From: Terriglobia bacterium
GTDB lineage: Bacteria; Acidobacteriota; Terriglobia; JAIQFV01
Reading direction: 5' to 3'
Assembly: GCA_028716525.1 (NCBI GenBank)
Contig: JAQUPQ010000005.1
Coordinates: 78,959 to 142,958 of the forward strand
Length of the DNA stretch: 64,000 nt
Every line of letters starts with the position of its first letter. Position 1 is the first letter of the stretch. Below, piece by piece: positions 16,699 to 24,224 of this stretch. Under the pieces are notes generated by a model. That model was not told where the DNA came from. It made no database searches and saw only the letters and a list, made by a program, of their open reading frames with translations. The translations under genes were made by a program, and so were the position numbers.

Positions 16699-17165
16699 AA
16701 AGCGGCTCCTTATTGCAGAGGAAAAATGGCCGGGCTTCTGGAACTCCTGGATGTCATCGATTCCGGATTCGAGATAAACAAGCTTAGCACCAATGGACTT
16801 TTTCCCCACAGGCGAAATTCAGAACACAACTTAATTTAGAAAGGGACAGTGAGATGCGGGGCTTGGACTCGTGTTCCACACTTGAAACGCCCACAGGCTC
16901 TCAATCGTGAATTGTGCTTTAGCTTTCTATCTGCAGATGATGACAGAATATAGTGACGCCTCGAGGCCCGCGGTGCAGAAACCGCACCGCGGCTACCCAA
17001 GCCAACGCGCTTCGAGGGGAGTTGCCGTCTGTCCCTATATTCTATCTTCGTCGATAAAACACCGCTGCTCCCGCGGTGCGAGATAAACCCAAACAGACGG
17101 TAGGAGCCTGGAGAGTGTCGGATGGATCAGTTGACCGGGATGTTCCAAGAAGCGGAACATTTCGG
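16699..17165. other. 467-bp spacer with a palindrome
   Basis: No gene is supported. CCGCGGTGC (16968-16976) pairs with GCACCGCGG (16984-16992) around a 7-base loop, a strong hairpin about 180 bp past the polymerase stop without a T-run. This looks like a dispersed palindromic repeat more than a terminator. Confidence 0.45.
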
Positions 17166-19412
17166 CTATCCGGGCATCTCATAAAGGCGATCGACATAGT
17201 GTGTGAAAGGTTGGAAGGCCTCGAGGAGTGCCTGCTGATATTCCCCGATGTCGTAGCCGCGCCAGGCTTCCCACAATGTCCAAGCGCGGACGCGATCGTC
17301 GGGCAGCGCCGAATCCGTGCGGCACAGCAGGTATTGAATATTTTCACCGGCGCGCAACTGCACGCCGGCCCGGTCCAACTGCCGCGCCACAATGGCGGTG
17401 TGGTTATTTTTGGTGTAAGCCTCGGGTTGGCGCGTCAATCGCCGCGTGATCAGCAACTCTTCCGGATTCATATCCCCTTTCGTGACACCATCCAAGTATC
17501 GATTTAACACTTCGCGCGCCTGCTCGAGCTTCACGCAGTAACTCTCAAAATCGCGCGCTTCCGCCAGGATGTGGAGCACTTCGTTTTGCATGCGCGCCAC
17601 CACACGCGGCGTGTCGTGTCGGCGGCACTCCAGCCCGCGGATCTTCACGTGGTCCTCGTCCACGACGCAAAAAAAGCGATTGGGAACCGGGATCTCGGCA
17701 TACTGTTTGGACGGCAGAAACACCACATACCGATAGACCGCTTCCACGGCCAACGGCAGGTTGGTGATGGATTCAATCTCCACCGCGAGCCGCTCGTAAT
17801 CCTCCGACGTGGCGCCTTCTTTCTGCACGTAAAGCGAATCGACCAGCGCGTGCAGCACGCGATAGCCGCGCTCCTCGGCAGCTTCCTTGGCCACCAACAG
17901 TTTCTCGCGGGCGACGGCGTTGATGGCTTCATGAGCTTCAATTTTTCCAAAGCGCGCGTTCTTGTAGCCGGTGTAACCGAAACAACACACCAGCAGCCAC
18001 TTCAAGGCGCTGCGCCGCAGCAGATACGACGGCGCTCGAGCCGCATTCTCGCGCGCCGCTTGTTTATAGCGCTGCCGTTTGGCGATCAAACGCTCCACCA
18101 CGCGGCTGGTGATGCCGCGCCGCCGGGTGCAGATGCGGTAACCCAATTCCGGAATGCGCGGCGCTTCCGGACAGCAGGCGCAGTTCACCGTCTCCGGCGA
18201 AACATTGAACCGCGCCATGATGCTCGGGTACTCACTCACAAAATCGAGCTCGCAGACGTTCTCAAAAAAACCCAGGCGTGGCGGAAACACCAGGCCGCCC
18301 CGGTCGGCGCTGAGCAACTCATCGGGATGTTTGGGGCTTTCGGGCTCGGCTTTCTGCTCCGGAATCAACACGCCGTCGTGATAAGCCAGTTCCATCTGCA
18401 AATGCGAAATACCGGTGCCGGTGGTGGTGCGGCAGGCGTATTGCACCGGGAGCTTGGTGAGCCGCGCCAATTCCCAGAGGCCGTCGAGCTCACACTGATG
18501 CGTGATGAAAGAATTTTGGGTATCGACATGCAGCCGTCCGAAGAGCGTGGTGGCGCTTTCTTTAAAAAGAATGCGCCCGTAGCTCATGTAACTGCGGGCC
18601 CGGCTCCGCTGAATGGGCAGGGGATCGCGGTTCAAACTCAATCGAACGCCGCGTTTTTCGGCCTGCCCCATCAAGGCCGGAAACAACGTGGAGTCGCCCC
18701 ACTCCGTCAAGATAATGTCGGGATCATGCCGGCGCAGCAATCGTTCAAAGCCGCACACCACCGGCTCTTCGGAGTCGTCGAGCAGCAGCGTGCGGGAGGC
18801 GGAGAAACGCTCGCCCTCCCACCGGCTCACTTCCACCTCCAGGGCTCCGCGGCGGCCGTGTTGAGGATCCACCCGCGAAAGTCCTTCCAGCCGCAGCGAC
18901 AGCATCGTCAACGGCGGCAGCTCGAAATCCAGCACCCACTCATCGTCGCGGCAGTGCAGCGCCTTGACGCCAAGTGTTTCCCGGCCCGCGCTGCGCGCCT
19001 CTTCACCCGCCTCGACCTCCACTTCCACCCGGGCCAGTGGAAAAACTTTTTTTTGCCAGCAATACAGCGGCGCCAGCATTAAATCGGAATTAAATAGCTG
19101 CAGGGTGGAATCAAGCCGGCGCACCAGGCGCGCCAGCCCGAAAAATTGGAGGGGATGCGGCACGCACACTTCCAGCACCCGGAGCGGCTGATCCTCCCAG
19201 AGGTTCCGCTTCTCCGTAAAACTGCACGCCACGGGCGCGCGGGCTTCCAAAAGCGGCGACAACCGCGAGAGCTGCCGTTCCCGTCCGGCCACGTAGAAAG
19301 AAGGCGCGAAGGAGCGGTCCAGCAGGCGGTATCGCCGGCCTTCAGAGGTGATCAACCACAGCGCCATCCCGTGATGCGTCGGGTAGAGATCGAGGAGCCA
19401 TCCATGCAGCAT
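17166..19412 (-). CDS. Degenerate family-B DNA polymerase (PolB2-like)
   Basis: 748 residues from the ATG at 19412 (MLHGWLLDLYPTHHG). Motif A is DFVSEYPSIM with Asp at residue 390. Motif B is KWLLVCCFGYTGYKNARFG (Lys 471), where the usual NS(x)YG has become VCCFG. Motif C reads LHALVDSLYV (Asp 525): the first Asp of the normal DTD is Leu. The KxY-like SKQYAE motif is at ~568. The exonuclease region has lost its acidic residues: SLRLEG where SFDIE is expected, and TEWGDSTLF where YN...FD is expected. So it is homologous to replicative polymerases but probably weak or inactive. It is the last gene of an operon with a RecA-like and a small protein. A structural or translesion role is inferred. 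Confidence 0.85.
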   Translation of the reverse strand: MLHGWLLDLYPTHHGMALWLITSEGRRYRLLDRSFAPSFYVAGRERQLSRLSPLLEARAPVACSFTEKRNLWEDQPLRVLEVCVPHPLQFFGLARLVRRLDSTLQLFNSDLMLAPLYCWQKKVFPLARVEVEVEAGEEARSAGRETLGVKALHCRDDEWVLDFELPPLTMLSLRLEGLSRVDPQHGRRGALEVEVSRWEGERFSASRTLLLDDSEEPVVCGFERLLRRHDPDIILTEWGDSTLFPALMGQAEKRGVRLSLNRDPLPIQRSRARSYMSYGRILFKESATTLFGRLHVDTQNSFITHQCELDGLWELARLTKLPVQYACRTTTGTGISHLQMELAYHDGVLIPEQKAEPESPKHPDELLSADRGGLVFPPRLGFFENVCELDFVSEYPSIMARFNVSPETVNCACCPEAPRIPELGYRICTRRRGITSRVVERLIAKRQRYKQAARENAARAPSYLLRRSALKWLLVCCFGYTGYKNARFGKIEAHEAINAVAREKLLVAKEAAEERGYRVLHALVDSLYVQKEGATSEDYERLAVEIESITNLPLAVEAVYRYVVFLPSKQYAEIPVPNRFFCVVDEDHVKIRGLECRRHDTPRVVARMQNEVLHILAEARDFESYCVKLEQAREVLNRYLDGVTKGDMNPEELLITRRLTRQPEAYTKNNHTAIVARQLDRAGVQLRAGENIQYLLCRTDSALPDDRVRAWTLWEAWRGYDIGEYQQALLEAFQPFTHYVDRLYEMPG

Positions 19413-19665
19413 CAAGGTGAATCCCCAAAAGCGCTTCGATTCTTCGCAGGCGCATTTCGTGATCGAGCGCCACCGCCACCTGGATGCCGTCCATGGCATG
19501 CGCCGGAAATTGATAGGTGCACGCCTGAATGTACAAACGGACGCGCTGAAACATCAGCTCGAGCTGTTCCCGTTCTTCGCGGCGAAGGGCGCGGCCGAAG
19601 GTGCGCTCCCAGCGTTCCAATTCCTGTTCAATTAAATCGCGAAACGTGGCAACGGTTCGTCCCAT
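19342..19665 (-). CDS. Small conserved-looking protein between RecA-like and PolB genes
   Basis: 107 residues. The N-terminal 85 residues are helical and charged: ATFRDLIEQELERWERTFGR, LRREEREQLELMFQRVRLYI, then AHAMDGIQVAVALDHEMRLRR. The C-terminal ~24 residues overlap the start of the polymerase gene by 71 bases in another frame. Its start is 3 bases after the RecA-like stop. The family is not recognised. The tight spacing on both sides argues for a real subunit or adaptor of the same complex. Confidence 0.7.
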   Translation of the reverse strand: MGRTVATFRDLIEQELERWERTFGRALRREEREQLELMFQRVRLYIQACTYQFPAHAMDGIQVAVALDHEMRLRRIEALLGIHLDAAWMAPRSLPDASRDGAVVDHL

Positions 19666-19668
19666 AAA

Positions 19669-20328
19669 TCACCTCGTCACATGACGTTCGACCGGCCGAA
19701 GCGGGCGCGGCAAATCCGGCGCGTCCCCGGGCGCCTGCAGACGCCATTGAATGTGGCCCTCGAGGTCGGCCGCACATTTCCGCCGTTCCGCTGCCAGGGC
19801 CCGAACTCGAAGAAGAAACGGCCGACGGGCCGGCAGCGGCGAAAAACTTTCGGCCGAAGAAAACAGCGCCGCCGTCAAAGGCCGCTCTCCCTGCTGAAGC
19901 TCGTCGAGATGCTCCAGCGCCTGGTCGAAAGCCGCGCGCGCCGGCTCGTCGCGCACGTCTTCATCAAAATAAAGCTCCGGCAGAGCGGTAATCATGAGCA
20001 CCTGCGCCGGAAAGGTTTCCAGAAAACGGGGAACGCGGGCGATGAGTTCGGTCAGCTGAAAACAGGTGAAGGCCCGGGCAATTTCGATTTCCCGATTGAG
20101 CTGTTCAAAACCAATTCCACGCTGTTCGCCCAAGCGCTTCATCAAACGCGGATCGACGGCATTGGCCCCGTCCAGAAACAGAATTTTTTTGCCCTCTTGA
20201 ATCAGCCCGGGCAGGAAATAATGACTGAGGCGGGCCGTCGTCCGCTCCCCTTCAAAGAGAATCAGTCCGCGGGCCGGCAGGCTCCACGGCTTACTTTCAG
20301 CTTTCGATACCTCGACGCTCGTCATCAC
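19669..20328 (-). CDS. Degenerate RecA/RadB-like ATPase-fold protein
   Basis: 219 residues. The region PARGLILFEGERTTARLSHYFLPGL (~18-42) sits where a RecA Walker A would be, but GERTTAR lacks the GxxxxGK[ST] lysine. KKILFLDGANAVDPRLM (~47) and QVLMITALPELYFDEDV (~109), a Walker-B-like strand, continue the alpha/beta fold. The C-terminal half is Arg- and Pro-rich (RPFLLRVRALAAERRKCA). Such ATP-site-less RecA relatives (ImuA-like) accompany unusual polymerases in DNA-damage operons. It is the first gene of the operon and divergent from the riboswitch-controlled operon. RecA kinship is judged by eye. Confidence 0.6.
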   Translation of the reverse strand: MMTSVEVSKAESKPWSLPARGLILFEGERTTARLSHYFLPGLIQEGKKILFLDGANAVDPRLMKRLGEQRGIGFEQLNREIEIARAFTCFQLTELIARVPRFLETFPAQVLMITALPELYFDEDVRDEPARAAFDQALEHLDELQQGERPLTAALFSSAESFSPLPARRPFLLRVRALAAERRKCAADLEGHIQWRLQAPGDAPDLPRPLRPVERHVTR

Positions 20329-20418
20329 TCCTCCACCGTTTCAGCAAAAAATCATCATAGGCGAATAAAAAGCGAAAGTCAAGCAAAGCAAAAATGTGTC
20401 TCCGGGGGGCGTTTCCTG

Positions 20419-20448
20419 TTGACATCCGCGATACTGAAGTTGTAAGGT
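20419..20448 (+). promoter_or_regulatory. Promoter of the SAM-II/threonine-synthase-like operon
   Basis: TTGACA at 20419-20424, 18-base spacer, TAAGGT at 20443-20448. Transcription would start near 20455, just before the first riboswitch. Confidence 0.6.
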
Positions 20449-20464
20449 GACGCTTCTTTTGGCG

Positions 20465-20520
20465 CGACGTGGTGATTTAAAGCAAATTGCTCCACGTTAA
20501 ACATGTGCTAAACCGCTCAG
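20465..20520 (+). promoter_or_regulatory. SAM-II riboswitch, first of tandem pair
   Basis: P1 forms from ACGTGG (20467-20472) and CCACGT (20492-20497). The conserved loop tGATTT (20473-20478) and ATTGC precede the 3' strand, and TAAA...GCTAAA (20498-20512) follows. AGCA (20481-20484) can pair with TGCT (20506-20509) as the pseudoknot. Order and spacing match the SAM-II (SAM-alpha) aptamer. A terminator follows within 15 bases, so SAM binding probably stops transcription. Confidence 0.82.
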
Positions 20521-20530
20521 GGATTTTTCA

Positions 20531-20569
20531 AGCCTTGCGCAGATTGGCGCAAGGCTTTTCTGTTTTTAG
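20531..20569 (+). terminator. Terminator of first SAM-II riboswitch
   Basis: AGCCTTGCGC (20531-20540), loop AGATTG, GCGCAAGGCT (20547-20556), then TTTCTGTTTTT. A 10-bp stem and T-rich tail make it the expression platform of the first aptamer. Confidence 0.85.
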
Positions 20570-20584
20570 GGCTCTTTGATAACG

Positions 20585-20640
20585 GCTCGGGTGGCGATTT
20601 AGGCAACTTGCTCCACCATAAAAACAGCTAAACAGCAGGG
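20585..20640 (+). promoter_or_regulatory. SAM-II riboswitch, second of tandem pair
   Basis: P1 forms from GGTGG (20590-20594) and CCACC (20613-20617). The loop holds GATTT (20596-20600) and CTTGC, and ATAAAA...GCTAAAC (20618-20633) follows. It has the same architecture as the upstream copy about 120 bp away but quite different helix sequences, so the pair is old or independently maintained, not a fresh duplication. It is followed by its own terminator. Confidence 0.8.
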
Positions 20641-20649
20641 AGTGTTTCG

Positions 20650-20679
20650 AAACCCCACGCCGTTTAGCGTGGGGTTTTT
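20650..20679 (+). terminator. Terminator of second SAM-II riboswitch
   Basis: AAACCCCACGC (20650-20660), loop CGTTTA, GCGTGGGGTTT (20667-20677), continuing into a T-run to 20679. It lies 68 bp before the start codon of the controlled gene. Confidence 0.88.
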
Positions 20680-20747
20680 CATTTTGGCCATGAATTTCCG
20701 ATTGGCCGCCCTGTTGCCAGGATTTTCTACAAAAGGAGAATAACCAC

Positions 20748-22028
20748 ATGAGTTTTGTAACGGGGCTGAAATGCCGCGAATGCGGGCAGATTTATCCGCT
20801 CCAACCGCAGGGCGGATGTGCCGAATGTTTTGCGCCGCTGGAAGTGATGTACGACTACGAAGCCATCGGGCGGGCGCTGTCGAGAGAGCGCATTGCCGCG
20901 CGGGGGCCTTCCCTGTGGCGTTATCGCGAACTGTTGCCGCTCGAAAGTGAACCCACGGTCGGGCGCAGCAGCGGCTTTACCCCCTTGGTGCCGGCCGAAC
21001 GATTGGGCGCCGCGTTGGGGTTGAAGAATCTTTATCTCAAGAATGACAGCGTCAATGCCCCGACGCTTTCCTTCAAAGATCGCGTCACGGCCGTGGCCAT
21101 CAACAAGGCGCTCGAATTTCAATTGGAAGCGGTGGGCTGTGCCTCCACAGGAAATCTGGCGAATGCCGTGGCCGCACAAGCGGCGACGGCGGGACTTGCG
21201 GCCTACATTTTGATTCCGGAGGATCTGGAGTGGAGCAAGATCACGGCGACGTCCATCTTCGGCGCCCAGGTGGTGGCCGTGCGGGGAAACTACGACGAAG
21301 TTAACCGCCTGTGCACTCAAATCGCCGACCGCTTCCCCATCGGTTTTGTGAACGTCAACCTGCGCCCTTTTTACGGGGAAGGCTCGCGCACCGTCGGCTA
21401 CGAAATCGCCGAGCAGCTGGGATGGCGCGCCCCCGACGCCGTGGTCGTTCCGATGGCCGGCGGATCGCTCGTCACGAAGATTTACAAGGGTCTGTGCGAA
21501 TTCCAGCGACTGGGTCTGTTGGAGAATGAAGTCCACACGCGGATGTACGGGGCGCAAGCGCGCGGCTGCAATCCCATCGTCGAAGCCGTCCAACGGAATT
21601 CCCGCGATATTCGTCCGGTCAAACCTCACACCATTGCCAAATCGCTGGCCATCGGAAATCCGGCCGACGGCTACTATGCCGCGGGAGTGATCGCGGAGAG
21701 CGGCGGCTGGGCCGAGGATGTGAGCGACGACGAGATTCGAGCCGGCATCCGCTTGTTGGCATCCACGGAAGGCATTTTCACGGAGACCGCCGGCGGCGTC
21801 ACCGTAGCCGTGACTAAAAAACTGGTGGAGCAACAGCGCCTCCAACCGCAGGACCTGACCGTGCTGGCCATTACCGGAAATGGACTAAAAACATTGGAAG
21901 CGGTTGAGCTGCCCCCGCCACCGGTCATCGAGCCGAGTTTGAGCGAATTCGAGCGCTTAGCGAAAAGCTTTTCGGGGCCAGCAGGAATTCATTCGACTTC
22001 GCGTGCTTCGGCGGCTGCCCAGGCGTAG
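20748..22028 (+). CDS. thrC: Threonine-synthase-family PLP enzyme under SAM-II control
   Basis: 426 residues; AAGGAG lies 10 bases before the ATG. An N-terminal zinc ribbon (CRECG at ~9, CAECF at ~24) precedes a fold-type II PLP domain: LYLKNDSVNAPTLSFKDRVT (~100-119, PLP Lys in SFKDR), ASTGNLANAVA (~133), the catalytic core MAGGSLVTKIY (~238) and LAITGNGLKT near the end. The family makes threonine from O-phosphohomoserine. The context points elsewhere: two SAM-II switches, normally found on methionine genes, precede it, and a CysO-like thiocarboxylate carrier follows 36 bp later. Sulfhydrylation of O-phosphohomoserine to homocysteine, or of phosphoserine to cysteine, fits better. This is an inference; ordinary ThrC remains possible. 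Confidence 0.85.
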   Translation: MSFVTGLKCRECGQIYPLQPQGGCAECFAPLEVMYDYEAIGRALSRERIAARGPSLWRYRELLPLESEPTVGRSSGFTPLVPAERLGAALGLKNLYLKNDSVNAPTLSFKDRVTAVAINKALEFQLEAVGCASTGNLANAVAAQAATAGLAAYILIPEDLEWSKITATSIFGAQVVAVRGNYDEVNRLCTQIADRFPIGFVNVNLRPFYGEGSRTVGYEIAEQLGWRAPDAVVVPMAGGSLVTKIYKGLCEFQRLGLLENEVHTRMYGAQARGCNPIVEAVQRNSRDIRPVKPHTIAKSLAIGNPADGYYAAGVIAESGGWAEDVSDDEIRAGIRLLASTEGIFTETAGGVTVAVTKKLVEQQRLQPQDLTVLAITGNGLKTLEAVELPPPPVIEPSLSEFERLAKSFSGPAGIHSTSRASAAAQA

Positions 22029-22064
22029 CCCGAGTTTTTAAACAACCTGAGAAAGGAAGAACCC

Positions 22065-22340
22065 ATGAGCCATCGAATCGTTTTGCCCACACCGCTGCGG
22101 CGTTTTGCCGGAAATGCGGACAGCATCGACGTGGAAGCGGAGACCATCGGGGAAATTATCGAGAGAATTGAGACGCTGCATCCGGGTTTTCGCGATCGCA
22201 TTTGCGAACCCAACGGAGAATTGCGGCGCTTCATCAATATCTATCTGAACGGCGAAGATGTTCGTTTTCTCGAAAAACTGGCCACAAAAATCCCCGCCGG
22301 CGCGGAGGTGGCCATTATTCCTGCGATTGCGGGAGGATGA
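22065..22340 (+). CDS. cysO: CysO/MoaD/ThiS-family sulfur-carrier protein
   Basis: 91 residues with the ubiquitin-like fold of small sulfur carriers, ending in the obligatory Gly-Gly (IIPAIAGG). The segment RFINIYLNGEDVRFLEKLAT (~53-72) and the ending resemble Mycobacterium CysO (as recalled: RFVNIYVNDEDVRF and ILPAVAGG), closer than MoaD or ThiS. AAGGAA precedes the start. The C-terminal glycine is adenylated and converted to a thiocarboxylate that hands sulfide to a PLP enzyme, presumably the one encoded immediately upstream in the same riboswitch-controlled operon. No Mec-type protease or E1-like activator is in this window. Confidence 0.88.
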   Translation: MSHRIVLPTPLRRFAGNADSIDVEAETIGEIIERIETLHPGFRDRICEPNGELRRFINIYLNGEDVRFLEKLATKIPAGAEVAIIPAIAGG

Positions 22341-22352
22341 GCGAGGAAATAC

Positions 22353-22514
22353 ATTTCGCGATTTGGGGATTGCGCGAATTGAAGACATTTGGTTATTTGG
22401 ATATTGCGCGATTGCGTGATTTGAAAACCGATGACCTAAAGAAATGCGGTATGTAATTCGCGCAATCTCAATTCACAATTGGTTTTAATTCGCGCAATAT
22501 CCAAATCGCGAAAT
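22353..22514. repeat. Nested-palindrome repeat, copy A (162 bp)
   Basis: Perfect 14-bp terminal inverted repeats ATTTCGCGATTTGG (22353-22366) and CCAAATCGCGAAAT (22501-22514), with inner arms ATTGCGCGAATT (22369-22380) and AATTCGCGCAAT (22487-22498). The core 22405-22450 is identical, in opposite orientation, to 23521-23566. No coding capacity; MITE-like. Confidence 0.8.
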
Positions 22515-22519
22515 AATCT

Positions 22520-23356
22520 CTACCGCTTGTCCTTCGAATCAATCTGGATTTCAAGCTTGTTGCCGCGTTTGCGAATTTCTGCGGCCCGCTCCTCCAAACC
22601 GGGCTGGTTGATCTGATAGTTGGAATATTCCAGTTCGGTCGTGGTTTTTCCAAAGAGAAACACCTGGGCGACGGAATGGTTCCGGACGGGCAGCCAAAAT
22701 GGCCCGAATTTCTGATACTCATGAGTGAATTCCACTTTGCGCGTCCAGAAGGAAGGATTCTTGGCGGGACGCCCTTCGATGCGGGTCACCGCCAAGTCCT
22801 CAACATCGACCCAAATTTTGGCGTCAAACAGCAACAGATCTTTTCGCCGCGGCTTGGCATGAAGGATGTATTGTGGCCGTCCGTTAACGGTTTCCTGGCC
22901 CAGCCATTCGAACTCATAATTGTCTGAGGTGATCGCCGTCTTGGGTTTTTCTGCCGGTACGGCATTCTTCTGCTCCGTGTCAATGATCCGGTTAATCACT
23001 CCTCGACGCAGGAAGGTCGAACCCGATTGCGATCGTATTTCAAACAGTTTTTCTCCCGGCGCCAGGAAGATCATGGCGGCACTCTCCTCGGCTACCATGC
23101 CGAGCCGCTTGTTCTCCACCTTGTAAACCCGGTCGACCGAATAGTTCTTCAGCAGCGCATCACGTTCGCGGGCGTGCTGCTCCATCTGCTGAACCAGCGT
23201 TTTCACTTCCGGTGTTGTACGGTCGGCCGCCGTAATAAAAGAAGTCCAAGAGAACCACAGAAAGACCCAGAGAATCGTTGCCATCGAAAATGGAAAACGA
23301 TGTGGAGTTATTGAAAAGATGCGGGATAAGCCGGTTTTTTCGAAATCTGCATTCAT
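22520..23356 (-). CDS. LolA-like / outer-membrane lipoprotein-sorting-type protein
   Basis: 278 residues from the ATG at 23356; the hydrophobic signal segment (MATILWVFLWFSWTSFITAA) is at ~25-44, so a start at 23284 is also possible. After a helical lead (QQMEQHARERDALLKNYSV) the protein has the repeated antiparallel strands of the LolA/LppX half-barrel: YILHAKPRRKDLLLFDAKIWVDVEDLAVTRIEGRPAKNPSFWTRKVEFTHEYQKFGPFWLPV (~150-210). Such proteins sit in the periplasm and bind lipids or lipoproteins. The gene is exactly flanked by the two inverted copies of the nested-palindrome repeat, so gene and repeats may have been inserted or inverted as a unit. Confidence 0.72.
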   Translation of the reverse strand: MNADFEKTGLSRIFSITPHRFPFSMATILWVFLWFSWTSFITAADRTTPEVKTLVQQMEQHARERDALLKNYSVDRVYKVENKRLGMVAEESAAMIFLAPGEKLFEIRSQSGSTFLRRGVINRIIDTEQKNAVPAEKPKTAITSDNYEFEWLGQETVNGRPQYILHAKPRRKDLLLFDAKIWVDVEDLAVTRIEGRPAKNPSFWTRKVEFTHEYQKFGPFWLPVRNHSVAQVFLFGKTTTELEYSNYQINQPGLEERAAEIRKRGNKLEIQIDSKDKR

Positions 23357-23430
23357 AGCGCGGTCCGTGGTACAACAATTATGGCAGCAAGTCAACCGTA
23401 GGCAGCCTGATCAATCTTTCCACCGTGTGA

Positions 23431-23617
23431 CATCTGGATATTTCAATATTGCGCGATTTGGATATTGGCCAAATAAAAACATTTGGTTATTTGGGTATTG
23501 CGCGAATGCGCGATTTACAAACCGCATTTCTTTAGGTCATCGGTTTTCAAATCACGCAATCGCGCATTCTCAAATCACAAATGTTTTTATTTCGCGCAAT
23601 ATCCAAATATCCAAATG
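23431..23617. repeat. Nested-palindrome repeat, copy B (187 bp), inverted to copy A
   Basis: Ends CATCTGGATATT (23431-23442) and AATATCCAAATG (23606-23617) are complementary at 11 of 12 positions, with inner arms containing ATATTGCGCGA / TCGCGCAATAT. The 46-bp core at 23521-23566 is the exact reverse complement of 22405-22450. Confidence 0.78.
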
Positions 23618-23695
23618 ATTTTAATTCGCCTAATCTCAAATCATCAAATGCCTTTCCTCTGGTATGATGGCGCGCTTGGATGTTTGGAGGTCTAC

Positions 23696-24223
23696 ATGGC
23701 TGTCAACCGCTTTGAAGAATACACGCCTGAAATTGGCGCCGAGACGTATGTTCATCCCAGTGCCGACGTGTTCGGCAACGTGAAGGTGGGAAGGCAATGC
23801 TGGATTGGCCCGGGGGCGCGTATCCGGGGCGACTACGGCCGAATCATCATCGGCGATTGCACCAGTGTTGAGGACAATGTAGTCATCCACGCCCGGCCCG
23901 GCGAGATCTGCACCCTCGGAAACTGGGTGACGCTCGGCCACGGGTCGGTGATTCACAACGTGGCGCTGATTGACGACTACGCCGTCATCGGCATGGGATC
24001 GATTGTCAGCGATTGGGCGCGTGTGGGTCGATGGGCCGTGGTGGCCGAGGGCGCGGTGGTCCGACAGCGCATGGAAATTCCCAACGAACGCATCGCCGTG
24101 GGGGTTCCGGCCAAGATCCTCGAAAAAAGTGTGGATGAAAACTACAAAGCAGAATGGAAACGATTCAAGGAAATCTACGTTGATCTAGCGCGCCGTTACC
24201 CCGCCGGCTTCCGCCCCCTGTAA
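23696..24223 (+). CDS. Gamma-class carbonic anhydrase-like left-handed beta-helix protein
   Basis: 175 residues from the ATG at 23696 (GGAGG 5 bases upstream). Hexapeptide repeats run from ~residue 20 to 140 (VFGNVKVGRQCWIGPGARIR, IIIGDCTSVEDNVVIHA). The zinc-ligand pattern of the Cam/PaaY/YrdA group is complete: His in VVIHARPG (~66) and two in TLGHGSVIHN (~83-92). A C-terminal helix (SVDENYKAEWKRFKEIYVDL) closes the trimer. The product is a cytoplasmic trimer that hydrates CO2 or has a related acyl-hydrolase role. It converges with the phosphoesterase gene, with stops one base apart. Confidence 0.87.
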   Translation: MAVNRFEEYTPEIGAETYVHPSADVFGNVKVGRQCWIGPGARIRGDYGRIIIGDCTSVEDNVVIHARPGEICTLGNWVTLGHGSVIHNVALIDDYAVIGMGSIVSDWARVGRWAVVAEGAVVRQRMEIPNERIAVGVPAKILEKSVDENYKAEWKRFKEIYVDLARRYPAGFRPL

Positions 24224-24224
24224 A

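Noticed and set aside
16968..16992. Terminator of the polymerase operon
   Set aside because: Strong stem but no T-run and ~175 bp beyond the stop; listed only as a palindrome in the spacer.
17571..19082. 503-codon open frame opposite the polymerase gene
   Set aside because: Antisense shadow of a GC-rich gene: His/Gln/Arg-rich, no ribosome binding site, and the opposite strand has clear polymerase motifs.
20727..21845. 372-codon open frame opposite the threonine-synthase-like gene
   Set aside because: Shadow frame: composition unlike a protein and the sense gene is certain.
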